Source of the DNA: Streptomyces sp. BK208
Lineage (GTDB): Bacteria; Actinomycetota; Actinomycetes; Streptomycetales; Streptomycetaceae
Reading direction: 5' to 3'
DNA: 64,000 nucleotides
Assembly: GCF_004364245.1 (NCBI RefSeq)
Contig: NZ_SOAV01000003.1
Location: 543,104-607,103 of the forward strand
Of this stretch, positions 53,801 to 60,220 are shown one piece after another (positions within the stretch are counted from its first letter, which is position 1; each line of letters opens with the position of its first letter). The notes beneath the pieces are model-generated. The model saw nothing but the letters and a program-made list of their open reading frames with translations. It did not search any database and had not been told where the DNA came from. Both the position numbers and the translations under genes were made by a program.

Positions 53801-55280
53801 CCGTGGCCGTGTACGCCACGTCGTAGAAGGCGTCGGTGGTGAACTGCAGGTGCTGCGCCATCTCCTGGCACGCGACCCGAAGGGCCTGTTCGGTGCGGGC
53901 CGAGACCACGACCGGCAGGACGGGGTGGCACGACGAACCCTCCGAGGTCTTCTCGGTGCCAGGGGTGTTCGGTGCGGAGGCTGCCAGAATCACGTGCGCG
54001 TTGGCGCCTCCGAATCCGAAGGAGTTCACTCCCGCCAACGGCAGACCGTCGTGGACGAGGGGCTGCGGCCGGGTCACCGGCTGCACGTTGAGGCCGGTGA
54101 AGTCGATGGCTGGATTCAGTTCCTCACAGTGGAGGGAAGCCGGGATCTGCCGGTGCTTCAGGACGAGAAGCGCCTTGAGCAGGCCGGCGATGCCCGAGGC
54201 GGCCTCCAGATGCCCGATGTTCGTCTTGACCGACCCGATCGGCAGCGCGCCGGTGTTGCGGCCGCGGCCCAGCACTCGGCCGACGGCCTCGCACTCCAGC
54301 GGGTCTCCCACCGGGGTGCCGGTGCCGTGAGCCTCCAGATAGGCGAGGTCGTCGGGGAGCACACCGGCCCGTTCGTACACCTCGCTCAGCAGAGCCTGCT
54401 GGGCGGACGCGCTGGGCAGCGCCAGCCCGGGTGTACGGCCGTCGTTGTTGGTCCCGCTGCCGAGAATCACGCCGTGAATGCGGTCGCCATCGCGGCGTGC
54501 GTCGGCGAGTCGCTTCAGCAGCACCAGACCGCCGCCCTCGGCGCGCACGAAACCGTCCGCCCGTGCGGAGAAGGCACGGCAGCGGCCCGTCGGGGAGAGC
54601 ATCGACGCGGCCGAGAACCCGCTGAAACCCTGTGGATTGATCAGGACGTTGACACCGCCCGCCACAGCGATGCGGGAATGACCGGCCTTGAGATGCTCAC
54701 ACGCCTGGTGCACAGCCGTCAGCGCCGAGGAGCAAGCCGTGTCGACCATGACCGACTGGCCGCGCCAGTCGAAGAAGTGCGACAGCCGGTTGGCGACGAT
54801 GGCGCCTGCCATACCGGTGACGGTGTAGGGGTTACCCGACTCCGGGGAGCACGCCTGCAGCTCACCGTAGTCCCGGCTGGAGCAGCCGATGAACACCGAT
54901 GTGTCGGTCGCCTCAAGGGCCGTGGAGTCGATGCCGGCGTCGTCCAGCGCCTCGACCGCCATCTCCAGAAGCAGCCGCTGCTGCGGATCCATGCGGGACG
55001 CCTCGCGAGGCGAGATCCCTGTGAAACAGGAGGCATCGAAGCCGTAGACGTCCTGCAGGAAGCCGCCGGCGGCGGTGTAGGACTGCCCCGGGCGCCGTCG
55101 GACGGCGTCGACGAAGTCACCAGCTGGGAAACGGTCCGCGGGAACCTCACCGACCATGTCTCGCCCGGTGACCAGCACGGCCCAGAGATCGGCGAGCGAG
55201 TGAACGCCGCCGGGAAGCCGGCAAGCGGCCCCGACGACGGCGATGGAGTCATCGGGCGGGAACGGCAGATGTGCAGACAA
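47859..55280 (-). CDS. Type I PKS, single fully reducing module KS-AT-DH-cMT-ER-KR-ACP
   Basis: This is a 2473-residue protein. KS (10-435): Cys183 in VDTACSSA, His318 in EAHGTGT, His357 in TNIGHLEA. AT (530-850): Ser629 in GHSVGEIAA and His732 in YAFHTRAM, favouring malonyl-CoA. DH (890-1165): His923 in DHQVDGSVVMPGAGY, Asp1087 in HPVILDGALQ. C-methyltransferase (1240-1555): VLEVGAGTGGLTG. ER (1765-2090): HGGAGGIGLAA at 1915-1925. KR (2110-2350): SGGLSGLG and Tyr2261 in QAPYAAANLYLES. ACP: Ser2424 in LGLDSLMG. There is no thioesterase. This order is that of fungal-style iterative highly reducing PKSs, so repeated use and methyl-branched saturated chains are expected. TTG 55280 was chosen because CCGGAG lies 7 nt upstream and the KS begins 10 residues on; it lies 58 bp after the thioester reductase gene. 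Confidence 0.93.
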   Translation of the reverse strand: MSAHLPFPPDDSIAVVGAACRLPGGVHSLADLWAVLVTGRDMVGEVPADRFPAGDFVDAVRRRPGQSYTAAGGFLQDVYGFDASCFTGISPREASRMDPQQRLLLEMAVEALDDAGIDSTALEATDTSVFIGCSSRDYGELQACSPESGNPYTVTGMAGAIVANRLSHFFDWRGQSVMVDTACSSALTAVHQACEHLKAGHSRIAVAGGVNVLINPQGFSGFSAASMLSPTGRCRAFSARADGFVRAEGGGLVLLKRLADARRDGDRIHGVILGSGTNNDGRTPGLALPSASAQQALLSEVYERAGVLPDDLAYLEAHGTGTPVGDPLECEAVGRVLGRGRNTGALPIGSVKTNIGHLEAASGIAGLLKALLVLKHRQIPASLHCEELNPAIDFTGLNVQPVTRPQPLVHDGLPLAGVNSFGFGGANAHVILAASAPNTPGTEKTSEGSSCHPVLPVVVSARTEQALRVACQEMAQHLQFTTDAFYDVAYTATVRRHHHERRAGVLAASAAEAADALLSMAGTEDGDHSAWVTGRPGKVAFVFSGNGSQWPGMGTDLLRNEPAFRSAVEAVDSELAPHLGWSVLDELLADAPRLARTEVAQPLLFALQIGLLRLLASYGVEPDAVTGHSVGEIAAAYASGCLDLGQACQVVVARSTAQAATAGTGRMAACGLGPKAAEKELAAYHGRIELAGINSDHDVTLAGHAEALADLGRQLTTREVFFRELDLDYAFHTRAMDPVRQDLTDSLLPLRPGRHQRTFVSTVTGDRLEGSRLDADYWWRNVREPVRFAEAVRALVDSGCTQFVEIGPHAVLAGYLRRLVGTDATVALCRREQDAPTAIRRGAARLIAAGARLRCFLRPGAVVSLPSYPFQREQCCNGQPDWWVTVPQDKTLTHPLLGRRAAVAEPAWHQLLSTSRLGWLNDHQVDGSVVMPGAGYVEAFLAAGRAAFSAACEVTDLDIVRPLALPAGDDPTSVTVQTSLSLEDGLACFASRTTPTGDWTLHARGRVRRLLDPAPSAIDPPAVRSRLSGPVIAATTHYDRAARAGLAYGPTFQVLTSLHVGDGETLASYRLPLDDQQHLEAHPVILDGALQASGPLLAAAADGKMFLPTAVEATRVWRSLPSQGLVHVRLRDLSGSDALVDITIAGEDGTVWAELTGCRMRAVAAAAAQPAPVQELTHTLRATSRTSLRSDAACPWPDLEETVRATAGQRSELDARHPDGYAAFAPQVKTAVGHWAVAAFTELLPQADEFGIDDLLAAGVCPHHGRYVRLLARLAEGAGLLRTVTAEGEDRWRQTGVAQPHEQTQQLVDRFPEWVTAIAVYVRCGRHLTDILTGRVDPRELLFTEADRHLVEGFYSDTPQVRMHARHASVLLARMVRDWPQDRPLRVLEVGAGTGGLTGHLLPLLPAPLTTYVFSDVSAAFFPRARTRFTDFDFVTYRTLDLNTDAWQQGFTPGSFDLIVASNVLHATRDLRASCGRIAELLAPGGQLLAVESHDTDILGPCFGLLEEFWAFTDTDVRSSPLLDRESWPALLRTGGFDGVVQTGSAQPEADQDYSVLLARRAEYGTTAVPPAPARATGNWVIVTADSGHPTAQHLGRALTAAGATGVRITDGVTQPLTSAPPPVGVVALLHETAAVADHVETVAENTELIRTAAALCTPADDGTSALWVVTGPTGLFPMPEHTDEAAPVHAAAWGVGRVLGNERPLLKVRRVSLHPSGDIGQDTERLTHELLHADDEDEVVLAGGGRFTPRVAALPPVTRTVRAGDHYALRLERTGHDPVVTWAATDAPVPAPGEVVVRVRAAALNYRDVMLAQGMLPPGAEPATGAAPRLGLECAGDVVAVGPDVASSHVGDRVYAFAHGALASHVTVRLEQTGRIPDHMTYAEATTLPAVYLTVQHSLERCAGLRAGEILLVHGGAGGIGLAALNHARQIGARVVATAGSPAKRDLLRALGVEDVLNSRDLSFAHDVRKLTAGGVDVVLNSLAGEAIGRSLECLRPGGRFVELGKRDIYANSPLLLRPFRANLSYHAVDITRLIVDTPAEAAAAFTTVTRRITDGTYRPLPHRAYPADRVTEALSSLRHSRHLGKVVITFSGTEPVEVHQPVSSAPLDPAATYLISGGLSGLGAATARHLADRGARHLALVGRRGAASPEASALLEDLGRRGAQATVHAADVTDRQAITRIVREAVEQGRPVRGIVHAAMQLDDAPLDELTPGRVRRVLAAKVRGAQILDEAGTDCVLDFFVTYSSVAALVGNLHQAPYAAANLYLESLMRRRRAEGRPGLALAWGGISDTGYVARTLMAETIARSGIGLISPRTALAALDRHLALGREPAVTVGVMDWERLAHILPALTGPRFSAQLHDVTGRTSPRAADGLRQRLKTAGSGAERITLVTDALTALAADILQTSPDRVSTTANLTDLGLDSLMGAELKVQVQRAFGCELPLMELMGAATLAGVAQRLDVLVQRHEQEPTG

Positions 55281-55338
55281 GGCTGATCTCCGGGGAGGGA
55301 ACGGCGCGGAGGGGAGCAGTGGGCCGACAACGCGGCTT

Positions 55339-56475
55339 TCAGGACGTGCGGCTCGGATGGGCGTCAGGGCAGGCGAAGCCAAGGGCCCCTCGCAGGAACA
55401 CGGCGTCGATCGGGGCGGGATCGGCAAGACCGGGGGTCGCCGCGGTGGCGTTCGAACAGTCGTACACCCGCTGATGTCGGCAGTAACGGAGGAAGCCGGT
55501 GAGGCTTGCGGTCACGAACCGTTCAGCGTCTGTCGGGTCCGGCACGTCATCGTCGGCGCACTCGATGCGCAGACCCGGATATTGCTTCTCGATCACGGCA
55601 AGCAGGTCACGGACCGGCGTGGGTCGGGGGTGCACCACGTGGAAAGTGTGGACGGTCGCGTCTTGATCGCAGCGGTCATGACCGATACGGATCATCGCCT
55701 CGGTCGCGTACCGATCACCGACGATGTTGAAACTCGCATTGGAGGATACTCGCAGCCGCAGAACAAGCTGCCGCGCGCCGGGGCGCTGCGCCGGAATACC
55801 AGGAGCGCCCTCCTGAGACATCGCCTTCAGCATGTCCCCCAGGACGGACAGCGAGTGACCGGCTGCGCCTTCCGGCAGCGTTCGGTCCGCGGCGACGATG
55901 CTGGGACGCAGGACCACCACCGGTCGTCCGTGCCGCTCCGCCCACTGCCGCACCAGGCACTCAGCCGTGTACTTCGAGGCGTCGTAGTGAGTTTCGAAGC
56001 CGTGCACGTCACTCAGATCGCTTTCCGTGACGCGGCCGCTCGGGCGGGCGCCGGCCACCGCCATGGAGCTCACGTGCACCAGCCGACACTGGGGCGGGGT
56101 GGCCGCCGCGAAGGCGAGCACTTGGGCCGTGCCGTGAACGTTGACCCGGTATAACCGCTCACGTTCCCCGGTCAGCGCGATGTCGCTGGCGCAGTGCCAG
56201 ATGGCGTCCACTTCGCCGGCCAGGCGCGCATAGAGCGCGGGAGACAGGCCCAGCCACGGCTTCGTGACGTCCCCGCTCACGCACCGCAGGTAGCCGCCGT
56301 GACGTTCGTCGAAGGCGCCCTCACCCACCACCTGAAGAGCGTCGGCCATGCGGCTCCTCAAGCGGGACGGATCCCCGCGCCCCAAGACGACGACGGGCTC
56401 GGAGCGGGTGGTGATCAGGGCGTGCGCGATGCGGGAGCCGAGGAATCCGGTGGCTCCGGTGAGCAGAACTGTCAC
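55339..56475 (-). CDS. Thioester reductase-like SDR (reductive release)
   Basis: This is a 378-residue stand-alone protein of the NAD-binding_4 / thioester reductase family, with VLLTGATGFLGSRIA, the AIWHCASDI segment, LVHVSSMAVAG and the catalytic HYDASKYTAECLV. Such domains reduce a carrier-bound acyl chain to an aldehyde (or alcohol) using NADPH. Here it stands upstream of a PKS without thioesterase, so reductive offloading is the natural role. It starts at GTG 56475 and opens the minus-strand operon reductase/PKS/membrane protein. No strong ribosome-binding site is visible. Confidence 0.88.
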   Translation of the reverse strand: MTVLLTGATGFLGSRIAHALITTRSEPVVVLGRGDPSRLRSRMADALQVVGEGAFDERHGGYLRCVSGDVTKPWLGLSPALYARLAGEVDAIWHCASDIALTGERERLYRVNVHGTAQVLAFAAATPPQCRLVHVSSMAVAGARPSGRVTESDLSDVHGFETHYDASKYTAECLVRQWAERHGRPVVVLRPSIVAADRTLPEGAAGHSLSVLGDMLKAMSQEGAPGIPAQRPGARQLVLRLRVSSNASFNIVGDRYATEAMIRIGHDRCDQDATVHTFHVVHPRPTPVRDLLAVIEKQYPGLRIECADDDVPDPTDAERFVTASLTGFLRYCRHQRVYDCSNATAATPGLADPAPIDAVFLRGALGFACPDAHPSRTS

Positions 56476-56667
56476 AGCACGTACAAGATCACAGGACCGC
56501 TACGATTGGCAAAGCAGAGCGTCACCTTTCGAACACAATACGTGATGTCCATGCGGCAGTGGGTCGGCAGTTGAGGCGTTCCGGATGAACGCGCTGGAGC
56601 GACGCGTCACTCGACCCGGTCTCTCGTCCGAGTGCCGTGAAATGACCTCATGACCGAGGAGGCCACC
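56476..56667. promoter_or_regulatory. Divergent promoter region of the lipid cluster
   Basis: These 192 bp separate the reductase/PKS operon from the ferredoxin-reductase/desaturase operon and must hold both promoters. I see no clean palindrome. The GAGGAGG at 56656-56662 fixes the plus-strand start at 56668. Confidence 0.45.
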
Positions 56668-57798
56668 ATGCGTTCTTTCCTTCGCAGCCGTGTGGGAAGC
56701 ACGGTTCGCCGGGGTCTGCGATCGCGTGTCGTCGCAGCTCTGGCCGCTCCTCACGGCGTCGACCGGTACCTGGAGCATTTGAACCCCATGTGGACCGTGC
56801 ACGAGGTGAGGGCACGCGTCGTGGATGTTCAGCACCGCACGGCGAGGTCCGTGACCATCCGATTGCGGCCGAACGGCACGTGGAACGGGTTCAGAGCCGG
56901 CCAGTACGTCCGCTTCGGGGTCGACGTCAACGGTGTGCTCATGCAGCGCTTCTTCTCTCCGGCCTCCTCGGCGCACGACACCGCGGAGGTGGAGATCACC
57001 GTGGCATCGAATCCGGCCGGGACCGTCTCCTCCTACCTCCGGGAGAACGCCCGGCCCGGGACGGTCATGACGATGTCGCAAGCCAGAGGCGTCTTCTCAC
57101 TGCCCGAACGTCGTCCACAGCGCCTACTGCTGATCAGCGGGGGCAGCGGCATCACCCCTGTGATGTCAATGCTCCGCACGTTGTGCCACGAAAATCATGC
57201 CGGGCGCATCACCTTCCTGCACTACGCGAAGTCCGCTCGGGAGGTCGTCTACGGAGACGAACTCCGTGAGCTCTCCCGGCGGTACCCGAACGTCGAGGTC
57301 CACAAGGTCTTTCCGGCCCGGGAACGCGGTGGTGATCTGCACGGGCCCTTCGGCATCGGGCACCTGCTCGAAGCGGCCCCCGACTTCCGCACCTCCCCGA
57401 CCTACCTCTGCTCAGGATCACGTCTGCGACAGGCCGTCAGGGACCTCTGGGCTCAGCAAGGCATTGATGATCTGCTGCATACGGAGTTGTTCGCCCTCGA
57501 CGCCGCCTGCCCTGCGAGTCGCAACGCCGGCCAGGTTGCGATCGACCAGGGTGTAGTGCGTCTCAGCCGCAGCGCAGTGGCCGTACCGGCCCGCGAAGGC
57601 ACTCTCCTCGATCATGCGGAGGCCGCCGGCGCCAAGCCCAGATACGGGTGCCGGATGGGCATTTGCCACACCTGCACCACCAGAAAGATCTCGGGCTCGG
57701 TGGGCAACCTGCTGACCGGCGCCGTGTCCGACGGCCAGGACGAGAACATCCAGCTCTGCGTCTCCGTGCCCCACGGAGACGTACTGCTGGACATGTGA
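56668..57798 (+). CDS. Ferredoxin reductase with C-terminal 2Fe-2S domain (desaturase electron donor)
   Basis: This is a 376-residue two-part protein. The FNR-like part has the FAD motif QRFFSPAS after GQYVRFGV and the NAD(P)-binding start LLLISGGSGITPVMSML. The C-terminal plant-type ferredoxin domain has YGCRMGICHTCTTRK (C-x4-C-x2-C) and the fourth Cys in NIQLCVSVP. Proteins of this shape, such as mycobacterial Rv3230c, feed electrons to membrane acyl desaturases. The desaturase gene follows 32 bp downstream. ATG 56668 was chosen over ATG 56650 because GAGGAGG lies 5 nt before it. Confidence 0.92.
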   Translation: MRSFLRSRVGSTVRRGLRSRVVAALAAPHGVDRYLEHLNPMWTVHEVRARVVDVQHRTARSVTIRLRPNGTWNGFRAGQYVRFGVDVNGVLMQRFFSPASSAHDTAEVEITVASNPAGTVSSYLRENARPGTVMTMSQARGVFSLPERRPQRLLLISGGSGITPVMSMLRTLCHENHAGRITFLHYAKSAREVVYGDELRELSRRYPNVEVHKVFPARERGGDLHGPFGIGHLLEAAPDFRTSPTYLCSGSRLRQAVRDLWAQQGIDDLLHTELFALDAACPASRNAGQVAIDQGVVRLSRSAVAVPAREGTLLDHAEAAGAKPRYGCRMGICHTCTTRKISGSVGNLLTGAVSDGQDENIQLCVSVPHGDVLLDM

Positions 57799-57830
57799 CA
57801 GAAGAAACGTGAAGGGAAGAAGGGCAGTGC

Positions 57831-58952
57831 ATGCGACACGACCACGGAGAACCGCTGCTGTCACCGGAGCAGATGGAAGAACTCGGGCGGGAACTGGACG
57901 CGATGCGCAGACAGGTGCTCGCGGACCTACAAGAACGCGACGCTGCGTACATCCGCTCGGTGGTGCGTACCCAACGCCGCTTGGAGATCGCGGGGCGGGG
58001 CCTCTTCTACTTCGGCTTCTTCCCGCCTGCCTGGATCGCAGGAGTCGTGTGTCTGGCGATCGCCAAAATGCTGGACAACATGGAGATCGGGCACAATGTC
58101 CTGCACGGCCAGTACGACTGGATCGGCGATCCCGACCTTCAGTCGAAAACCTTCGAGTGGGAATGGATGTACCCTGCCGAAGAATGGCGTCGATCACACA
58201 ACTACGAGCACCACACCTACACCAATGTTCTGGGCAAGGACCGAGATATCGGCTACAGCGTGCTGCGCATGAGTGACGGCCAGCCGTGGCACCCGTACCA
58301 TCTCGGAAACCCGCTGTACACACTCGTCATCATGGTGTTCTTCGAGCAAGCAGCCGCTCTCCATGATGTACAGGTCGATCGACTTGTCACCAGGAAAAGA
58401 AAGTGGTCAGAGAGCCGTGAGACTCTCCTGCGGCTGCGACGCAAAGCAGGCTCCTGCGCACTCAGAGAGTATGTCCTCTTTCCGGCCCTCACCGGGCCCC
58501 TCTTCCTCAGCACCCTGCTCGGTAACGTTGCAGCGGGTCTGATCCGCAACATCGTCGCCTTTTCGGCCGCTTTCACCGGCCACACCCCGCAGGACGCGCA
58601 GACCTTCACCGAGCAGCAGGTCGAAGGCGAATCTCGCGCGCACTGGTACTACCGGCAGTTGATGTGCAGTGCCAACTTCAGCGGCGGCAAGCTCTTCCAC
58701 ATTCTCACCGGACACTTCGGCCACCAGATCGAGCATCACTTGTTCCCGGACCTGCCCTCCAGTCGCCTGAGAGAAATCGCACCTCAGGTACAGGCCCTCT
58801 GCACCAGGTACGGGCTCCCCTACAACACCGGCCCTTTCCCTCGACAGTTGGGCAGCGCTTGGCGTAAAGCCTTCATGCTCGCCCTGCCGAGTAAAGAACA
58901 CGTCGCGGCACGCTTTCGACGAACCGGGTCCCGTCGCGAAACGACCTCTTGA
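57831..58952 (+). CDS. Membrane fatty-acid desaturase
   Basis: This 373-residue di-iron desaturase has three histidine boxes: GHNVLHGQYDW, SHNYEHHTYTN and GHQIEHHLFPDLP. Hydrophobic helices lie before and between them (FFPPAWIAGVVCLAIAKM and the FLSTLLGNVAAGLI region). The family introduces a double bond into an acyl-CoA, acyl-ACP or lipid-bound chain using O2 and electrons from the adjacent reductase. The middle box in the form HxxxHH and the last box HxxEHH fit the acyl-lipid/DesA3-like group. ATG 57831 follows GAAGGGAAGAAGGGCAG. The substrate is probably the PKS-derived chain or its esterification partner. Confidence 0.92.
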   Translation: MRHDHGEPLLSPEQMEELGRELDAMRRQVLADLQERDAAYIRSVVRTQRRLEIAGRGLFYFGFFPPAWIAGVVCLAIAKMLDNMEIGHNVLHGQYDWIGDPDLQSKTFEWEWMYPAEEWRRSHNYEHHTYTNVLGKDRDIGYSVLRMSDGQPWHPYHLGNPLYTLVIMVFFEQAAALHDVQVDRLVTRKRKWSESRETLLRLRRKAGSCALREYVLFPALTGPLFLSTLLGNVAAGLIRNIVAFSAAFTGHTPQDAQTFTEQQVEGESRAHWYYRQLMCSANFSGGKLFHILTGHFGHQIEHHLFPDLPSSRLREIAPQVQALCTRYGLPYNTGPFPRQLGSAWRKAFMLALPSKEHVAARFRRTGSRRETTS

Positions 58953-58969
58953 ATGAAACAGGAAACGAC

Positions 58970-60220
58970 GTGAGCCTTCTGCTCGGCGCAGTGGACCGGA
59001 GCTTCACTTATGAAGGCAGCGAGCCACAACCGGTCACGGGCTTCTTCCTGGCCCTCGAAGGGAAGCCCCCTTCCAGGGAATACCTGGTGGCACGGGTCTC
59101 CGAACGCGTGGGGTCGCTCCCGGCGCTGTGGCAACCACAGCCTCAGCGAGGACGCAGGCTGCGCCCCACGGCGGCGGTACGCCTCGACCCCGTGGAACAT
59201 GTGCGTTGGGCCGTCGACCAGGATCTCACCGCTTTCCCTGCGGCATTGTTGGCCGTGCCGCTCCGAGCAGGCGTACCGGCGTGGGATCTGTGGTGCGCAC
59301 CCGGAAGAGATGATGGCCGGTTCCAGGTCGCGTTCCGCATCCACCACGCGGTCCATGACGGGATGGGCGCGGCCCACGATCTCCTGACTCTGCTTTGTGA
59401 CGACTCCCCGCCGCCTTTACGTCCGGTGGAACGGAAACGGCCCACAGCCACTGGTTGTGCCAACGTCGTGAAGGATCTGACCCGTTCCCTGGGCGGCAGG
59501 CGGAGGCACCGCTCCATCCCCCTGCCACGCCCCGGCGATCCCGTGCGGTGGGCGTGGGAAGAAGTTCCCGAGCGCATCGTGCATGAGATCGCCCGTAGAT
59601 CTCGGTGCACGGGAAACGACATCTGCTTGGCGGCTTTCGCATGGGCGCTGCGGCTGAACGCCTCACAGACAACGGCCGGCAACCAGGCCCGTGCACCCGA
59701 CTTCGACGCCGTCATTCCCATGTCCACCCGTGACGACCGGAACAGAACGGCACCCGGCAACCAGTTGGTGGCTTTCCGACTTCGTCTGCCCGTATCGGCG
59801 GGAAGCTTCGAGGAAGCGGTGGATCGGGTGGTCGAACAGAGTCGAGCGGCACGCGTCCACCGGCGACGTGATGCGGCACGCTGGTTGCTGGAGCTGTCCC
59901 CGACCGCCGTAGGGGCCTGGGCAAGCAGAGTGATGATGGACCCCCGTACCGCGCCGGTGATCGCCAGCAGTCTGACGTTCCCCGCCGTTGGCCCGTGTCT
60001 GGGCGCGCGTCTGCTGGGAACGTCGATGATGTACAACCTCGCGGGTGGCACGAGGTCCTATCTCTCCTTCACACGAGCGCAGGGAGTGATGCGGTGTGGC
60101 CTGGCATACCGAGCCTCCTGGCAGGCGGACAGCGTTCCGGCACTGTGGCGGCACATCCTGGTACGGCTCGCGCGGCCGAAGACGTCCCCAGGCGCGAACA
60201 ACCTCCTCCCGGAGCGCTGA
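58970..60220 (+). CDS. WS/DGAT-family acyltransferase (TTA codon 150)
   Basis: This is a 416-residue protein of the wax ester synthase/diacylglycerol acyltransferase family. The catalytic motif is HHAVHDG (His125, His126, Asp130, Gly131) in FRIHHAVHDGMGAAHDLL; the later VIPMSTRDD and the N-rich PGNQLVAFRLRLP segments are typical. These enzymes esterify a fatty alcohol or diglyceride with an acyl-CoA. Given a reductase that can produce an alcohol or aldehyde, a wax-like ester is the expected type of product. GTG 58970 (with AGGAAACGAC) is preferred over TTG 58949. Codon 150 (59417-59419) is TTA, so synthesis should depend on the bldA tRNA. The stop abuts the convergent MMPL stop with no spacer. 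Confidence 0.88.
   Translation: MSLLLGAVDRSFTYEGSEPQPVTGFFLALEGKPPSREYLVARVSERVGSLPALWQPQPQRGRRLRPTAAVRLDPVEHVRWAVDQDLTAFPAALLAVPLRAGVPAWDLWCAPGRDDGRFQVAFRIHHAVHDGMGAAHDLLTLLCDDSPPPLRPVERKRPTATGCANVVKDLTRSLGGRRRHRSIPLPRPGDPVRWAWEEVPERIVHEIARRSRCTGNDICLAAFAWALRLNASQTTAGNQARAPDFDAVIPMSTRDDRNRTAPGNQLVAFRLRLPVSAGSFEEAVDRVVEQSRAARVHRRRDAARWLLELSPTAVGAWASRVMMDPRTAPVIASSLTFPAVGPCLGARLLGTSMMYNLAGGTRSYLSFTRAQGVMRCGLAYRASWQADSVPALWRHILVRLARPKTSPGANNLLPER

Noticed and set aside
47859..55280. PKS as a PUFA synthase or enediyne-type PKS
   Set aside because: It has a single ACP, a separate KR-ER-cMT set in modular order and no tandem ACPs or phosphopantetheinyl transferase domain.
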